Positions 1 through 7,625 of a stretch of 41,126 nt of DNA are shown piece by piece (position 1 is the first letter of the stretch; each line of letters opens with the position of its first letter). This stretch comes from a virus, in IMG/VR virus record IMGVR_UViG_3300032134_000127, positions 1-41,126 of that record. One strand, given 5' to 3'. A program made the position numbers and the translations under genes. The notes below the pieces were generated by a model that saw nothing but the letters and a program-made list of their open reading frames with translations, had not been told where the DNA came from and searched no databases.

Positions 1-249
1 TTCGCCGATATCTACTTCGTCTTCGCGCGCGATATCACCGGTCGAGTGGTGCATAGCGCGCTTCATACCAACCTGCTCATAGAGCTTGAGCGCTTCCCGG
101 TACTCCTTCTCCTCCGCTGAAATCTGGAAGATATACCAGAGAATCCAGAGGACAAAGAGGACGATGACCATCAGCCATTCCATACCTTCGCCAGGATACA
201 ACGCCCCGATGTCCTGGGGATTGCTATAAGAGCTTAGTCCTGTAGACAT
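1..249 (-). CDS. Small single-span membrane protein (C-terminus outside window)
   Basis: The ATG at 249-247 opens a frame that stays open to the window edge, giving at least 83 residues. Residues about 23-42 form one hydrophobic transmembrane segment (MEWLMVIVLFVLWILWYIF). A charged, probably cytosolic tail follows, beginning EEKEYREALKLYEQVGMKRA. The gene starts 12 nt after the amt stop codon on the same strand, so it is probably co-transcribed with the ammonium transporter. I do not recognise the family. It could be an accessory of the transporter, but that rests only on position. The start is supported by a GGGGAG-like stretch just upstream. Confidence 0.6.
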   Translation of the reverse strand, partial: MSTGLSSYSNPQDIGALYPGEGMEWLMVIVLFVLWILWYIFQISAEEKEYREALKLYEQVGMKRAMHHSTGDIAREDEVDIGE

Positions 250-261
250 TGTATTCTCCCC

Positions 262-1662
262 TTAATCTTTGGCGTAGGTGCGTTCGATGGTTTCGAACTC
301 GGTTTCCTGCGGCGCATCGTAAGGATAGGCATCGCCTAGATCGTGTGTGTCGAGCCCAGCCAATTCCACTTTCTCCGGAATGCGCAGCATATTGAAGGCT
401 TTGAGTATGCGGGCGACGATGTAGCACGGTATAAAGCCCAGTACCCAAAACATGATGATTGCACCAAGGAAGTTGCCAAGTGGGTTGATCATTGGTTTGC
501 CATCCGCTGTGTCGAACAAGCCAATTGAGACTTCGCGCGCCGAATAATCACCATGCATCGGGTCGGCTGCGGGATAGCCCCACAACATGAAGCCGGCCAC
601 AACCACACCGAAAAAGCCGGCGTAGCCATGCACCGCTATGGCGCCCACCGCATCGTCGATCTTGAAGCGTTTCTCGACCCAGTGATGGATGACATACATG
701 AAGACAACGCCGACGCCGCCGATCACGAAAGCCTGGATCGGGTGGTATAGATCGTTGCCCGCTGAGGCCGCAATGATGCCGCCCAGACCGCCAGAGTAAG
801 TCCAGAACGGGTTGCCCTTGCTGACCAAATAGGCCGCCATCAATCCGCCCGAGAAGGACAGCAGGAAATTCAGCGTAATACCTGAAAGCGTTGTCGGCGT
901 CAGATAAATACTAGTTGCTGAGAAAAACGTGCCGTCGCCGCTGAGATCCAGGATCGGCGCATTGCAGGCGGCGTAAAATCCCCAGAAGCCGGTAAAGATG
1001 AGGAATAACCCGATCGTCACCAGCCACGGATTGTGCGGTTTGATGGTGCGGACTTCACCGTTCGGCCCGAATTTGCCGATGCGCGGGCCGAGTACCTTAA
1101 CAATGGCAAGCGCTGAACCGCCGGCGATGGCGTGCACGACACCTGAAGCGTAGGCATCATGATAGCCCAGGATTTGAACCATCCAGCCGCCCGGGTGCCA
1201 GCCCCAGGCTGCGTCAAGGATCCAGGTGAATGAGCCGATGATGACGGCAAATATGAGAAACGCACTGGTTTTGATGCGCTCAATCACAGCGCCTGAGACG
1301 ATCGATGCCGTAGTCCAGGAGAACAGCAGGAATGCAGCCCAGAATACGCCCAGAATGTGGTCCTGCATATTCGGGCCCATTTCCGCGGCCCAGGGCAGAG
1401 CCCACCCGGCATCGGAGAAGTCGCCGCCGAAGGGCACATTGGGGAGGGCGAAATAAATCCACCAGCCGAAGAGGTAGAAGGTCACCGTCACCACCGGTAT
1501 CAGCATGGTGTTCTTCATCAACGTATGAAGGACGTTCTTACGCCGGGATGCACCCACCTCGTAGGTACAGAACCCAGCGTGTATAAGGAACATCAATACC
1601 ACCGTGATCCAATAGTAGGTCTCGGTGAAAATGGTGGTTAGGGCTGATAAGCCATCACCCAT
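262..1662 (-). CDS. amt: Ammonium transporter (Amt/MEP/Rh family)
   Basis: This 466-residue, very hydrophobic protein has the length and roughly 11 membrane segments of Amt channels, which move ammonium across the inner membrane for nitrogen assimilation. The functional residues of E. coli AmtB can be placed. DAYASGVVH holds the conserved Asp and the first pore histidine eight residues later, and VHGYAGFFG holds the second pore histidine. The C-terminal tail is extended and acidic (DTHDLGDAYPYDAPQETEFE). The start has a strong GGGGAGG ribosome binding site five bases upstream. No glnK/PII gene is adjacent in the window. Instead a one-span membrane protein gene follows. Expression is likely nitrogen-controlled, which is family knowledge and not shown here. 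Confidence 0.93.
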   Translation of the reverse strand: MGDGLSALTTIFTETYYWITVVLMFLIHAGFCTYEVGASRRKNVLHTLMKNTMLIPVVTVTFYLFGWWIYFALPNVPFGGDFSDAGWALPWAAEMGPNMQDHILGVFWAAFLLFSWTTASIVSGAVIERIKTSAFLIFAVIIGSFTWILDAAWGWHPGGWMVQILGYHDAYASGVVHAIAGGSALAIVKVLGPRIGKFGPNGEVRTIKPHNPWLVTIGLFLIFTGFWGFYAACNAPILDLSGDGTFFSATSIYLTPTTLSGITLNFLLSFSGGLMAAYLVSKGNPFWTYSGGLGGIIAASAGNDLYHPIQAFVIGGVGVVFMYVIHHWVEKRFKIDDAVGAIAVHGYAGFFGVVVAGFMLWGYPAADPMHGDYSAREVSIGLFDTADGKPMINPLGNFLGAIIMFWVLGFIPCYIVARILKAFNMLRIPEKVELAGLDTHDLGDAYPYDAPQETEFETIERTYAKD

Positions 1663-2070
1663 GCTAGCCTCCCCTGATTTTATTGCCTACGCACAAAATC
1701 CTAGTTTTTGGCGGATTGGCTTATTTAACCTTATTATCCCGCAGAATTAATTGTGCGGGCCTTTAAATATGATGTCCAGTTAATATTTAGCGAATAGTGA
1801 CGGAGCAGCGTATAATTTGAATTTATCAGGACAAATTAATTAGAGAAAAATAAAACAATTACAGTGACTTGATAGCCATAAATTATGAATTACATGCAAG
1901 TTTACAAAGTTATAGAAGTGGCTGTTTCATATCGTTATTTGCAGCCGCGTGACCGGAGATGTGGTGGATTATCCCGATATTAATCTGATTTGTCTCAAGG
2001 AGGCGAGAATTTTTACTAATAAGCGCGGCAAATTCTAGTAATTATTATAAATTATTAAATTAAATAATTA
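1663..2070. other. AT-rich intergenic region between amt and rlmB
   Basis: This stretch of about 400 bp has no convincing gene. It must contain the amt promoter and the end of the rlmB transcript. On the minus strand a GG-N10-GC arrangement (GGTCACGCGGCTGCAAA, about 1939-1955) has the spacing of a sigma-54 promoter, but it matches poorly beyond the GG and GC dinucleotides. A CCCGCA/TGCGGG inverted repeat lies near 1739-1760. The imperfect direct repeat TAATTATTATAAA occurs twice near 2037-2078, just past the rlmB stop. Confidence 0.4.
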
Positions 2071-2952
2071 TTATAAAGTATTTAGTGTTAATTGGTAAAG
2101 AGATACCGCGGCGGCGTTTGAGACGTTCAGGCTGTGCATGGAACCGCCCAGTTTGATTGCTGCCAAGCTGTCGCAATTCTCCCGTGTGAGGCGGCGCAGA
2201 CCGCTACCTTCGGCGCCGAGCACCAACGCTACTGGTTGTTTTAAGGCGTCGTTGCCGAGCGTCATATCGGCGCCCGAATCTAGGCCGGTTAGCCAATAGC
2301 CCATACCTTTTAATTGGCCCATCGCGCGTACCAGGTTCGTGACACGTACCAAGGGCACGTTTTCGAGTGCGCCGGATGCGGATTTAGCCAATACGCCGGT
2401 TGCGCTCGGCGAGTGGCGCTCGGGTATGATGACCGCACGCGCGCCAAAGGCGGCGGCAGAACGCAGGATCGCGCCAACATTGTGCGGATCACTAACCTGA
2501 TCGAGTAGCACGACCGGCATGTTACTGCCGTCCGGCGCACAGCATTCCTCCAAATCGATTGCCGACAGGGGTGCGCATTGCAAGAGAAAACCTTGATGAA
2601 CGGCGCCTTTAGGTAGTGCCAAATCGATTTCGCTGCGTGCGACCACATGGCTGGTAGCTAGCGCCTCGGCAATATCGCCTGCTTGTCTCGCCAAGGCAGC
2701 GTCTGCCGCGACCTCATTGGTGAGGGATTTCTTCGCCTCTTTAGTGAGCATTAGACGTTGTTTACGCCGCACCGGGTTGCCAAGAGCGGCCATAACGGGA
2801 TGGAACCCATATATCAGCTCGGATTTGGCGCGCTTGGACGCGCCTTTGCCCTTGCTTTTCGGGGTATTTCGGGCGCTTCTGTCAGCGCCGTTTCGCGGCG
2901 CTTTCGGGGGGGGGCGATTTATTCGACTATTGCGGCTCATGGCAGGCGCCAC
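2071..2952 (-). CDS. rlmB: 23S rRNA 2'-O-methyltransferase RlmB-like (SpoU/TrmH family)
   Basis: This 293-residue protein has the three SPOUT-methyltransferase motifs of the TrmH/SpoU branch in order: DPHNVGAILRSA (motif 1, with the Asn and Arg), ALVLGAEGSGLRRL (motif 2) and SLNVSNAAAVSLYQL (motif 3), which together form the trefoil-knot S-adenosylmethionine site. The N-terminal section after a basic Arg/Lys/Pro-rich leader reads YGFHPVMAALGNP, typical of the RlmB substrate-binding domain. RlmB methylates G2251 in the peptidyl-transferase P loop of 23S rRNA. TrmL-like relatives modify tRNA, but the N-terminal domain favours RlmB. The gene is divergent from tRNA-Tyr. The basic leader of about 45 residues makes the exact start uncertain. 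Confidence 0.9.
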   Translation of the reverse strand: MAPAMSRNSRINRPPPKAPRNGADRSARNTPKSKGKGASKRAKSELIYGFHPVMAALGNPVRRKQRLMLTKEAKKSLTNEVAADAALARQAGDIAEALATSHVVARSEIDLALPKGAVHQGFLLQCAPLSAIDLEECCAPDGSNMPVVLLDQVSDPHNVGAILRSAAAFGARAVIIPERHSPSATGVLAKSASGALENVPLVRVTNLVRAMGQLKGMGYWLTGLDSGADMTLGNDALKQPVALVLGAEGSGLRRLTRENCDSLAAIKLGGSMHSLNVSNAAAVSLYQLTLNTL

Positions 2953-3039
2953 TATATTGATAAATGGGTTATCAATCTAATGATTCCGAAGCGTTGAAAC
3001 GACGGGCGAACGACATATTGCGTTCGCCCTGATTGTGCG

Positions 3040-3067
3040 TTGACAAACTTAAGTTTCTGCCCATTAT
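3040..3067 (+). promoter_or_regulatory. Sigma-70 promoter of tRNA-Tyr
   Basis: A perfect -35 box TTGACA (3040-3045) is followed after 16 bp by CATTAT (3062-3067), a 4/6 match to the -10 box. Transcription would begin about 30 nt before the tRNA at 3104. Before the prophage arrived, this promoter presumably also served tRNA-Gly and tuf, which now lie 37 kb away. Confidence 0.65.
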
Positions 3068-3103
3068 GCGCTGTTCCGGACTCAGGAAATTCTGCGCTTT
3101 CGC

Positions 3104-3189
3104 GGAGGGGTGGCCGAGTGGTTAAAGGCAGCAGACTGTAAATCTGCCCTCATTAGAGTACGAAGGTTCGAATCCTTCCCCCTCCACCA
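3104..3189 (+). tRNA. tRNA-Tyr (GTA anticodon)
   Basis: This 86-nt class II tRNA has acceptor strands GGAGGGG and CCCCTCC followed by A and an encoded CCA. The anticodon arm AGACTGTAAATCT places GTA in the loop. A long variable arm is present, and the T arm reads GAAGGTTCGAATCCTTC. The 3' part of the gene from 3134 is identical to the prophage attachment core, so in the lysogen its 3' half is supplied by phage DNA and the tRNA stays intact. Confidence 0.97.
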
Positions 3190-3190
3190 G
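3134..3190 (+). repeat. attL core (57-bp direct repeat, tRNA-Tyr 3' part)
   Basis: The sequence from GACTGTAAATCTG to CCACCAG is identical to 40662-40718. The flanking bases differ immediately outside on both sides (A versus G before it, CCG versus GCG after it), so the core length is exact. It spans the anticodon stem, variable arm, T arm, acceptor strand and one base beyond CCA. Confidence 0.95.
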
Positions 3191-3273
3191 CCGAAAAAAT
3201 CATTCAACATCAAGTAGTTAATCGCTGACGATCGGGTCCGCGGAGAACTATTTTTGTGTCCAAATTTTGGCGT

Positions 3274-3294
3274 CAGTCGCAAGCTAGTCGCAAG
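3274..3294 (+). repeat. Probable left integrase arm-type sites
   Basis: There are two direct copies of the 9-mer AGTCGCAAG (3275-3283 and 3286-3294), spaced 11 bp, about one helical turn. They lie 85 bp inside attL. The same AGTCGCAA word recurs in a cluster 120-160 bp inside attR. Paired, helically phased repeats flanking both cores are what the N-terminal domain of a lambda-type integrase binds. The assignment is inference from the pattern. Confidence 0.55.
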
Positions 3295-3344
3295 AATCTT
3301 TTTGCCGGTGCAGAAAATATTTTGTGAAATCTGCCGACGAGCCC

Positions 3345-3383
3345 TTGATAATATAACTGTAAAGGCATATATATGTAGTTATA
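3345..3383 (+). promoter_or_regulatory. Integrase promoter with overlapping inverted repeat
   Basis: TTGATA (3345-3350) and TATATA (3368-3373) are 17 bp apart and point at the integrase start at 3410. A perfect inverted repeat TATAACT (3352-3358) / AGTTATA (3377-3383) overlaps the spacer and -10 region and could be an operator for a repressor or excisionase. Confidence 0.45.
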
Positions 3384-3409
3384 GGCACACATAAACAACG
3401 GAGAAGATC

Positions 3410-4699
3410 ATGTCAGTACACAAACAGGTTACACCGAAATGGCGCCCGAGCCGTAAACGCTGGGTCGTCGACACGCGCAGCCGCGGCGTCGTCAAGCATG
3501 ACGGCAATGCCAAGGGCGGCGTCGAGTTCTTCGAGACGAAGGACGCGGCGCTTGCCGCAGCTGCTTTGGTCAATGCTGCCCAGGCGACCGGCGGCGTCAT
3601 CACCGACGCCGAGTCCGGCACGCTCGAGGCGGCGTTTGTAATTTTCAAGGCGCGCGTCGAAGCACGGCGTGACGAGAAGAAGTCGATCTGCCCGCGCTAC
3701 GCCCGCACCCTGATCAACGACGCTCGCGTCTGGCTGTTTGATGGCGACGAGCCGCGCGACACTGCCAAGCTAAAATGCAAGTCGATCACCTCGGCCGACT
3801 TGATTGCGATCATCGAGGATGCCGGCTGGAGCGTCGACAACGCCCGCAAGAAGCGCGCTGCACTGCGCGGCGTGTTTCAAGCGGCCGAGGATCAGAAGTG
3901 GTGCTTGCCGGCGAATCGTCCGACCGAGTCCGTTCACCTGGAGAATTCCAAGTACGACAAGACCGAGTTGGAAATCGAGGACGATGCCGCGGCCGAGCGG
4001 CAGATGATCGCGGCGTTCGAGCCGGCTAACATCCGCAGCATTTACGAGCACGCGATCGCGACACATGACGTGCCAGTCGTCGATAAGGATGGCAGCGTGC
4101 TGCGTCAGGCCGGCTGTATAGGGCTCACTATGATGTTCGCGGCGCTCACCGGCCTGCGCTGGGGCGAGCAGGCAGCGCTCAAATGGAAAAACGTCGACCT
4201 CGACCGCCGCCGTGTCAATGTTATGACCAGCATGCGCTGGGCCGACGGCGGCAGTTGGGAAGTCAATGTGCCGAAGCGCACCGCCAGCGTGCGTACAGTG
4301 CCGCTGACGCATGATCTCGTCGCTGCGCTCAAGGCGTGGAAGCTGCGCAGCCCGGCATCAGCTGCCGAGGATCGTGTGTTCATGGGGGCTCGCGGTGAAC
4401 CTCTCACCAGCAGCAGTTATCATTTGCGCCTGCTGCACCACTCCTGCGATGCGGTGGACAGCATCCGCATTCGCTGGCACTGGCTGCGCCACTTTTATGC
4501 CAGTGTTCTGGTCGACGCCTACCGGCCGTCATCGGACAAAAATGATCTGAGCAATGACCGTACCTGGAACAAAATTTCTCGCCTCATGGGTCACGCCAAC
4601 GTGCAGATCACGTTCAAGCATTATGTCCATTACCTGGATGATTGCGAGGCCGATGAGGAGCTCGCCGACGTGCTCGAGGCGCAGATGAACCGTCGATAG
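3410..4699 (+). CDS. int: Phage tyrosine recombinase (integrase)
   Basis: This 429-residue site-specific recombinase catalyses integration at tRNA-Tyr and, with a directionality factor, excision. Catalytic residues are visible: Arg250 in ALTGLRWGE, Lys279 in NVPKRTASVRTVPL, the H-x-L-R-H box WHWLRH (His357, Arg360, His361), the MGH box (His395), and the probable nucleophile Tyr405 in TFKHYVHYL. The N-terminal region (about 1-80) would bind arm-type DNA, and residues about 65-170 form the core-binding domain. The start is fixed by GGAGAAG just before ATG. It sits 220 bp from attL, the usual place for a tRNA-targeting integrase, and reads into the prophage. Confidence 0.95.
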   Translation: MSVHKQVTPKWRPSRKRWVVDTRSRGVVKHDGNAKGGVEFFETKDAALAAAALVNAAQATGGVITDAESGTLEAAFVIFKARVEARRDEKKSICPRYARTLINDARVWLFDGDEPRDTAKLKCKSITSADLIAIIEDAGWSVDNARKKRAALRGVFQAAEDQKWCLPANRPTESVHLENSKYDKTELEIEDDAAAERQMIAAFEPANIRSIYEHAIATHDVPVVDKDGSVLRQAGCIGLTMMFAALTGLRWGEQAALKWKNVDLDRRRVNVMTSMRWADGGSWEVNVPKRTASVRTVPLTHDLVAALKAWKLRSPASAAEDRVFMGARGEPLTSSSYHLRLLHHSCDAVDSIRIRWHWLRHFYASVLVDAYRPSSDKNDLSNDRTWNKISRLMGHANVQITFKHYVHYLDDCEADEELADVLEAQMNRR

Positions 4700-4862
4700 C
4701 CGCGCGCCAGAATGCGTCGAAGCAGAGATCGAGGTGAAGGAGATCGCCGGCGCCGTTCACAACCCAGCCATCCTGGGCGAGCGGTTTGCCACAATAAGCG
4801 CAAGGGTCAGTCGGGATTGCCGGCTGAACCTTGCGCTTCTTTTTCTTTTTGCGGGGCGGCAG
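4614..4862 (-). CDS. Possible small zinc-ribbon protein directly behind the AIPR-like gene
   Basis: On the minus strand the base after the TAG stop of the AIPR-like gene begins an 82-codon open frame in the same reading frame. It encodes a Lys/Arg-rich start (PPRKKKKKRK), then PCAYCGKPLAQDGW and LLHLDLCFDAFW, a CxxC...HxxxC pattern like the small zinc-finger proteins common in phages. No ATG, GTG or TTG lies before the finger. The only starts are CTG at 4862-4860, preceded by a GAGG at a workable distance, or read-through of the amber codon. The C-terminal third overlaps the end of the convergent integrase gene and is Arg-rich and low-complexity. The conserved-looking finger argues for a real gene, and the start problem argues for caution. 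Confidence 0.42.
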   Translation of the reverse strand: MPPRKKKKKRKVQPAIPTDPCAYCGKPLAQDGWVVNGAGDLLHLDLCFDAFWRAAIDGSSAPRARRRAPHRPRNHPGNGHNA

Positions 4863-6059
4863 CTAGACCTCTACGCCCTTTGAACGCAGAATGTGAAGCT
4901 CAACCGCCTGGTGAAGAGTTGTCCAGTGGCCGCGGGCCTTGCCGATCTGGTCAGGCTTGCGGCCGTAGATCGCTACGGCGTCCTTCGTCTGCCGGGCGCA
5001 TTCGGGGCCGACACTGCGCCAAAGCTCCAGCACCGAGTCAAAGCCGTCAATCCATTCTGCCTGCTGGGTCTTGCGGTTGATCCGCACCTTGTTGCGAAAC
5101 GCCGCCAGAATTGGATAGGTCGCGCCCTTGGTCAGCTGATAACTTGAGCCGGGAAGCGCGGCAAACGGGAAGCTGTAGCGGCCCTTCCGCTTCCAGCGAA
5201 TGATGTCAAGAGCGCCGGCTTTGCCGAGCGCAGCCGTGTTGTAGACATCGCGAAAATTATGCTTGATGTAGTCGTGAAGGACTAGGGCGCCACGCAGCAG
5301 CGGCCGCAGCTTATGATAAGTTGAATCGTCGAGATTGTCTTTGTGGAAGTCGAAATCCGCCGCAAACTTGTTTGTTGCCGTCGAAATTTTCTCGTAAGCA
5401 TGCACCGGGTGACGGCCCGAGTCGTTTGGATAGTCGATGATATTCACCGCCTCGAGAATGCAGATCACCTCGCGCACATCGACGAACCCCCGATCGCTTT
5501 CGTTCCAGGCAATCAAATTAAAATACATCTCGTTTCGAAGCTCGTCTTTTATCCAATCGAACTTGCCGTCGAGGTTTGCAAGGCTATGCGCCTTGACCTG
5601 GATGCCGGTGTTAAGCCCGCGCGACATATCTGTTCGGAGTGTTTGGCACACACCCGTGCGAACCTGGAACTCGACATACTGGTGATCGGGCAGCGCCTCG
5701 CCCTGCGCTTCGCAAATGATTGCATATGTGTGCGCGCCGTCGGCGATGCCTTCATCATCGGCGCAGTGGATCTCATAGTTGTGACTGTTGATCCTCCGCA
5801 CCTTATTTGCCAAGCAAATGATGCCTCGGTTCATCAAGTCGAAGGAGCCGTCAACTGACCGATCGCGGCCCATCAGACTGTCTTGAACCTCCCGATAAAC
5901 GCGCCGGTTTAAATTATTTGGATCGCGCGCGTTGGCGCCAACCGGAATGCCGGGCGGCAAATCCTTTGCACGCACGGTGAAGTGATGCTTGGTTATTTCT
6001 TTGTGAACTGGATGTTTCGAACTATAGGCCGTTTGAACAGTCAACCTAATTACGGTCAT
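4863..6059 (-). CDS. AIPR-like protein (abortive infection phage resistance family)
   Basis: This 398-residue protein has the hallmark pattern of AIPR proteins (PF10592) near residues 70-115. DLMNRGIICLANKV is followed by a short strand and then EGIADGAHTYAII, corresponding to the family's 'NNGI...NGxQT' segments. Related folds occur in DGQHR/DndB-like proteins. Named members act in abortive infection, though the biochemical activity is poorly known and relatives occur in many phages. The ribosome binding site GGAGGAG lies seven bases before ATG. The start overlaps the end of the DUF6378-like gene by 14 bp, so it is the last long gene of the leftward operon. It could protect the lysogen against other phages or serve the phage itself. 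The sequence does not decide. Confidence 0.6.
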   Translation of the reverse strand: MTVIRLTVQTAYSSKHPVHKEITKHHFTVRAKDLPPGIPVGANARDPNNLNRRVYREVQDSLMGRDRSVDGSFDLMNRGIICLANKVRRINSHNYEIHCADDEGIADGAHTYAIICEAQGEALPDHQYVEFQVRTGVCQTLRTDMSRGLNTGIQVKAHSLANLDGKFDWIKDELRNEMYFNLIAWNESDRGFVDVREVICILEAVNIIDYPNDSGRHPVHAYEKISTATNKFAADFDFHKDNLDDSTYHKLRPLLRGALVLHDYIKHNFRDVYNTAALGKAGALDIIRWKRKGRYSFPFAALPGSSYQLTKGATYPILAAFRNKVRINRKTQQAEWIDGFDSVLELWRSVGPECARQTKDAVAIYGRKPDQIGKARGHWTTLHQAVELHILRSKGVEV

Positions 6060-6354
6060 GTTTCTTCTCCTCCGATGTCAAATTGTGTAATCGCTCTGCG
6101 ATCGAACCACCAATCGCGAGATAACCGACGGCGTCTAAATAATTATCAAGATTATGGACGCCGCCGTTCTTCCTGCGGGCAATCTTAACGAGTGCTAGAT
6201 TGACCGCGACATCATCCGCCGAGAACTCGGCAGCGTTTGAATTCGCATTCCACAAATGTGAAATGGTTGTCATGTTCTCAAAATAATTGCCGTGATGTTT
6301 GCCGCGCTCTTTGAGAATTTCAGCGACCTGTATGAGCAAATCACTCGGCGTCAT
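6046..6354 (-). CDS. DUF6378-like phage protein
   Basis: This 102-residue protein matches the layout of DUF6378: HHGNYFENMTTISHLWNAN near the N-terminus, then DDVAVNLALVKIARRKNG and LDNYLDAVGYLAIGG. The His, Glu/Asn and Asp positions in helical segments recall all-alpha NTP pyrophosphohydrolase-like folds, but no catalytic role is established for the family. It overlaps the genes on both sides by about 14 bp in the leftward operon, which indicates translational coupling. It is found almost only in phages and prophages, consistent with its place here. Confidence 0.65.
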   Translation of the reverse strand: MTPSDLLIQVAEILKERGKHHGNYFENMTTISHLWNANSNAAEFSADDVAVNLALVKIARRKNGGVHNLDNYLDAVGYLAIGGSIAERLHNLTSEEKKHDRN

Positions 6355-6544
6355 AGTTGCCCAGCCCCTCCAATTCTTTGCGGGTGAAATACCAGGCGCC
6401 GCCGAGCTTCACCGGGTTGAGCTCACCGCGATCGCGCATGCGATAGAGCTTGTAATAATTTGAACGCTTGGGGTTGCCGAATAGAAACAGCGCGGCTTCG
6501 CGCACCCCCAGCAGCTTGCCGGTTGAGTGGATTTCCTCGCGCAT
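6341..6544 (-). CDS. Small winged-helix DNA-binding protein (AlpA/excisionase-like)
   Basis: This 67-residue protein is consistent with one MerR/AlpA-type winged helix. LLGVREAALFLFG gives helices 1-2, NPKRSNYYKLYRMRDRGE the recognition helix region, and PVKLGGAWYFTRKELEGL the wing and final helix. Proteins of this size and type near an integrase commonly serve as directionality factors (Xis) or as activators of the integrase gene. The ATG overlaps the stop of the preceding gene as TAATG. The Xis role is inferred from size, fold and the leftward early operon. It could instead be a transcription regulator only. Confidence 0.6.
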   Translation of the reverse strand: MREEIHSTGKLLGVREAALFLFGNPKRSNYYKLYRMRDRGELNPVKLGGAWYFTRKELEGLGNYDAE

Positions 6545-6777
6545 TATCTGAATTCTCCCCCATCATCATTGTCGTCCACCTCGGTGATCCGCTGGATATC
6601 GATCGACAGGTTGCCTGAGTCTTCCCATTCCCATACGCCGATGGAGTAGCGGCCCGCGGCGAGCTCAGCCCCGATGGTTACAGTGCCGTTCGACCACTTG
6701 GGCTTTTTGGAGCCAGGCGGGTTTGTGTTTTTGTGCAGGGTGATCGCCTTCTCGGTTACACTTTCGTAGTGTTTCAT
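6544..6777 (-). CDS. Hypothetical early phage protein
   Basis: This protein of about 77 residues starts at ATG 6777 (KHYESVTEK), four bases after the previous stop and with an AGAGAGAG ribosome binding site inside the end of that gene. A longer frame from 6822 would overlap the annealing-protein gene by 41 bp and is less likely. The protein is mostly predicted beta-strand with an acidic tail (EVDDNDDGGEF). Its central SNGTVTIGAELAAGRYSIG has no recognisable motif. It lies in the recombination operon. I do not recognise the family. Confidence 0.6.
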   Translation of the reverse strand: MKHYESVTEKAITLHKNTNPPGSKKPKWSNGTVTIGAELAAGRYSIGVWEWEDSGNLSIDIQRITEVDDNDDGGEFR

Positions 6778-6781
6778 ATCT

Positions 6782-7450
6782 TTAACTCTCTCTTTTGTTG
6801 AGCATTTCGTTTTTACGCCCATAATAGGCGGCAGATAATCGGTCCCATTGTTTTAAATCGGCTTCTTTCAACTCATCCCGCAGCTTCTGTGTTGTGGTTA
6901 TCCATTCCGCGTGCTCAGCCACATGGCGGTGCTTTTGCATGCCCTCAATTTGATCTTTGACCCAGGAAGCCCAGTCGGGCTTGGCGTCGGATTTGTCGAA
7001 CGGGATATCCTCGGCGACCAGTATTGGCTGATCGACTCGCGGTTTTTGATCGATCGCTACAGATGACCGGCGGTCGCTTTCGATCTCGTCGGCTGTCGGG
7101 TATTCGCCGCCATGTAAGCCAAGGCTGGCCAGCGCGCGGCCGATGGCGGATGATTCGCAGTTCTCAAGCGCCGACGCTTTATTGACCCCAAAGCCGCGCA
7201 TCTCCTCGGCCAGCCCGGAGCCGATCGTGCGACCAGCGTCGTCGGTGACCAGCGCCTGGACCTGGACGCGCAGGTCGTCACTTGCCACCAGCGCTGTGGA
7301 TATGCCGAATTTTAGACCGTAGGCGCGGCGAAAAAACGTCATGCGGTCTTTGACCATCATGTATTTTTTGCCACCTTTCTGGGCAACACCCACATGCTCA
7401 AGCTGCTCCTCGCACATCGTCATCAAATTTGCGTGATCAGAGATCGTCAT
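6782..7450 (-). CDS. Probable single-strand DNA annealing protein (ERF/Rad52-like)
   Basis: From ATG 7450 this is a 222-residue protein with a conserved core typical of phage annealing proteins: YMMVKDRMTFFRRAYGLKFGI, a beta-rich stretch with GRTIGSGLAEE, then ALENCESSAIGRALASLGLHGG and PTADEIE. The 'E-x-x-E/S-SAIGRALA-x-LG' helix followed by a 'SADE' turn is shared by ERF-superfamily and related recombinases. The role would be annealing single strands produced by an exonuclease, and a PD-(D/E)XK nuclease is encoded three genes upstream in the same operon. The C-terminal 80 residues are charged and helical. The start at 7450 is preferred over 7483 because it has GGAAT upstream and a shorter overlap with the upstream gene. 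Confidence 0.55.
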   Translation of the reverse strand: MTISDHANLMTMCEEQLEHVGVAQKGGKKYMMVKDRMTFFRRAYGLKFGISTALVASDDLRVQVQALVTDDAGRTIGSGLAEEMRGFGVNKASALENCESSAIGRALASLGLHGGEYPTADEIESDRRSSVAIDQKPRVDQPILVAEDIPFDKSDAKPDWASWVKDQIEGMQKHRHVAEHAEWITTTQKLRDELKEADLKQWDRLSAAYYGRKNEMLNKRES

Positions 7451-7625
7451 TTTTATTCCATTCCCCCAACTGGCCAGGCACAAGGTTGTGCATTAATTTG
7501 TTTGATTCCAGCCGCACGTCATAGCGGCTGGGGTCTGAAAAACTTCTGCCGACGACCACGGCCTTGCCGTGTCCGATCACAATTACCTGATCGTGCAACT
7601 CGTAAACGGGGCCGGCCGGCATCAT
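7437..7625 (-). CDS. Small hypothetical phage protein
   Basis: This 62-residue protein is coupled to the gene before it through an ATGA overlap (start 7625, upstream stop 7622-7624). It is largely beta: YELHDQVIVIGHGKAVVVGR suggests a small barrel, followed by a polar tail (NLVPGQLGEWNKNDDL). The 'HDQVIVIGHGKAVVVGRSF' stretch resembles KOW/SH3-like small barrels, but the match is only impressionistic. No function is assigned. Confidence 0.5.
   Translation of the reverse strand: MMPAGPVYELHDQVIVIGHGKAVVVGRSFSDPSRYDVRLESNKLMHNLVPGQLGEWNKNDDL

Noticed and set aside
3082-3282. Minus-strand ORF across tRNA-Tyr
   Set aside because: It is antisense to the tRNA gene. The same peptide appears at the attR copy only because the DNA repeat is duplicated.
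4712-5080. Plus-strand Arg-rich ORF after the integrase
   Set aside because: It overlaps the better supported minus-strand zinc-ribbon and AIPR-like frames and has a low-complexity Arg/Ser composition.
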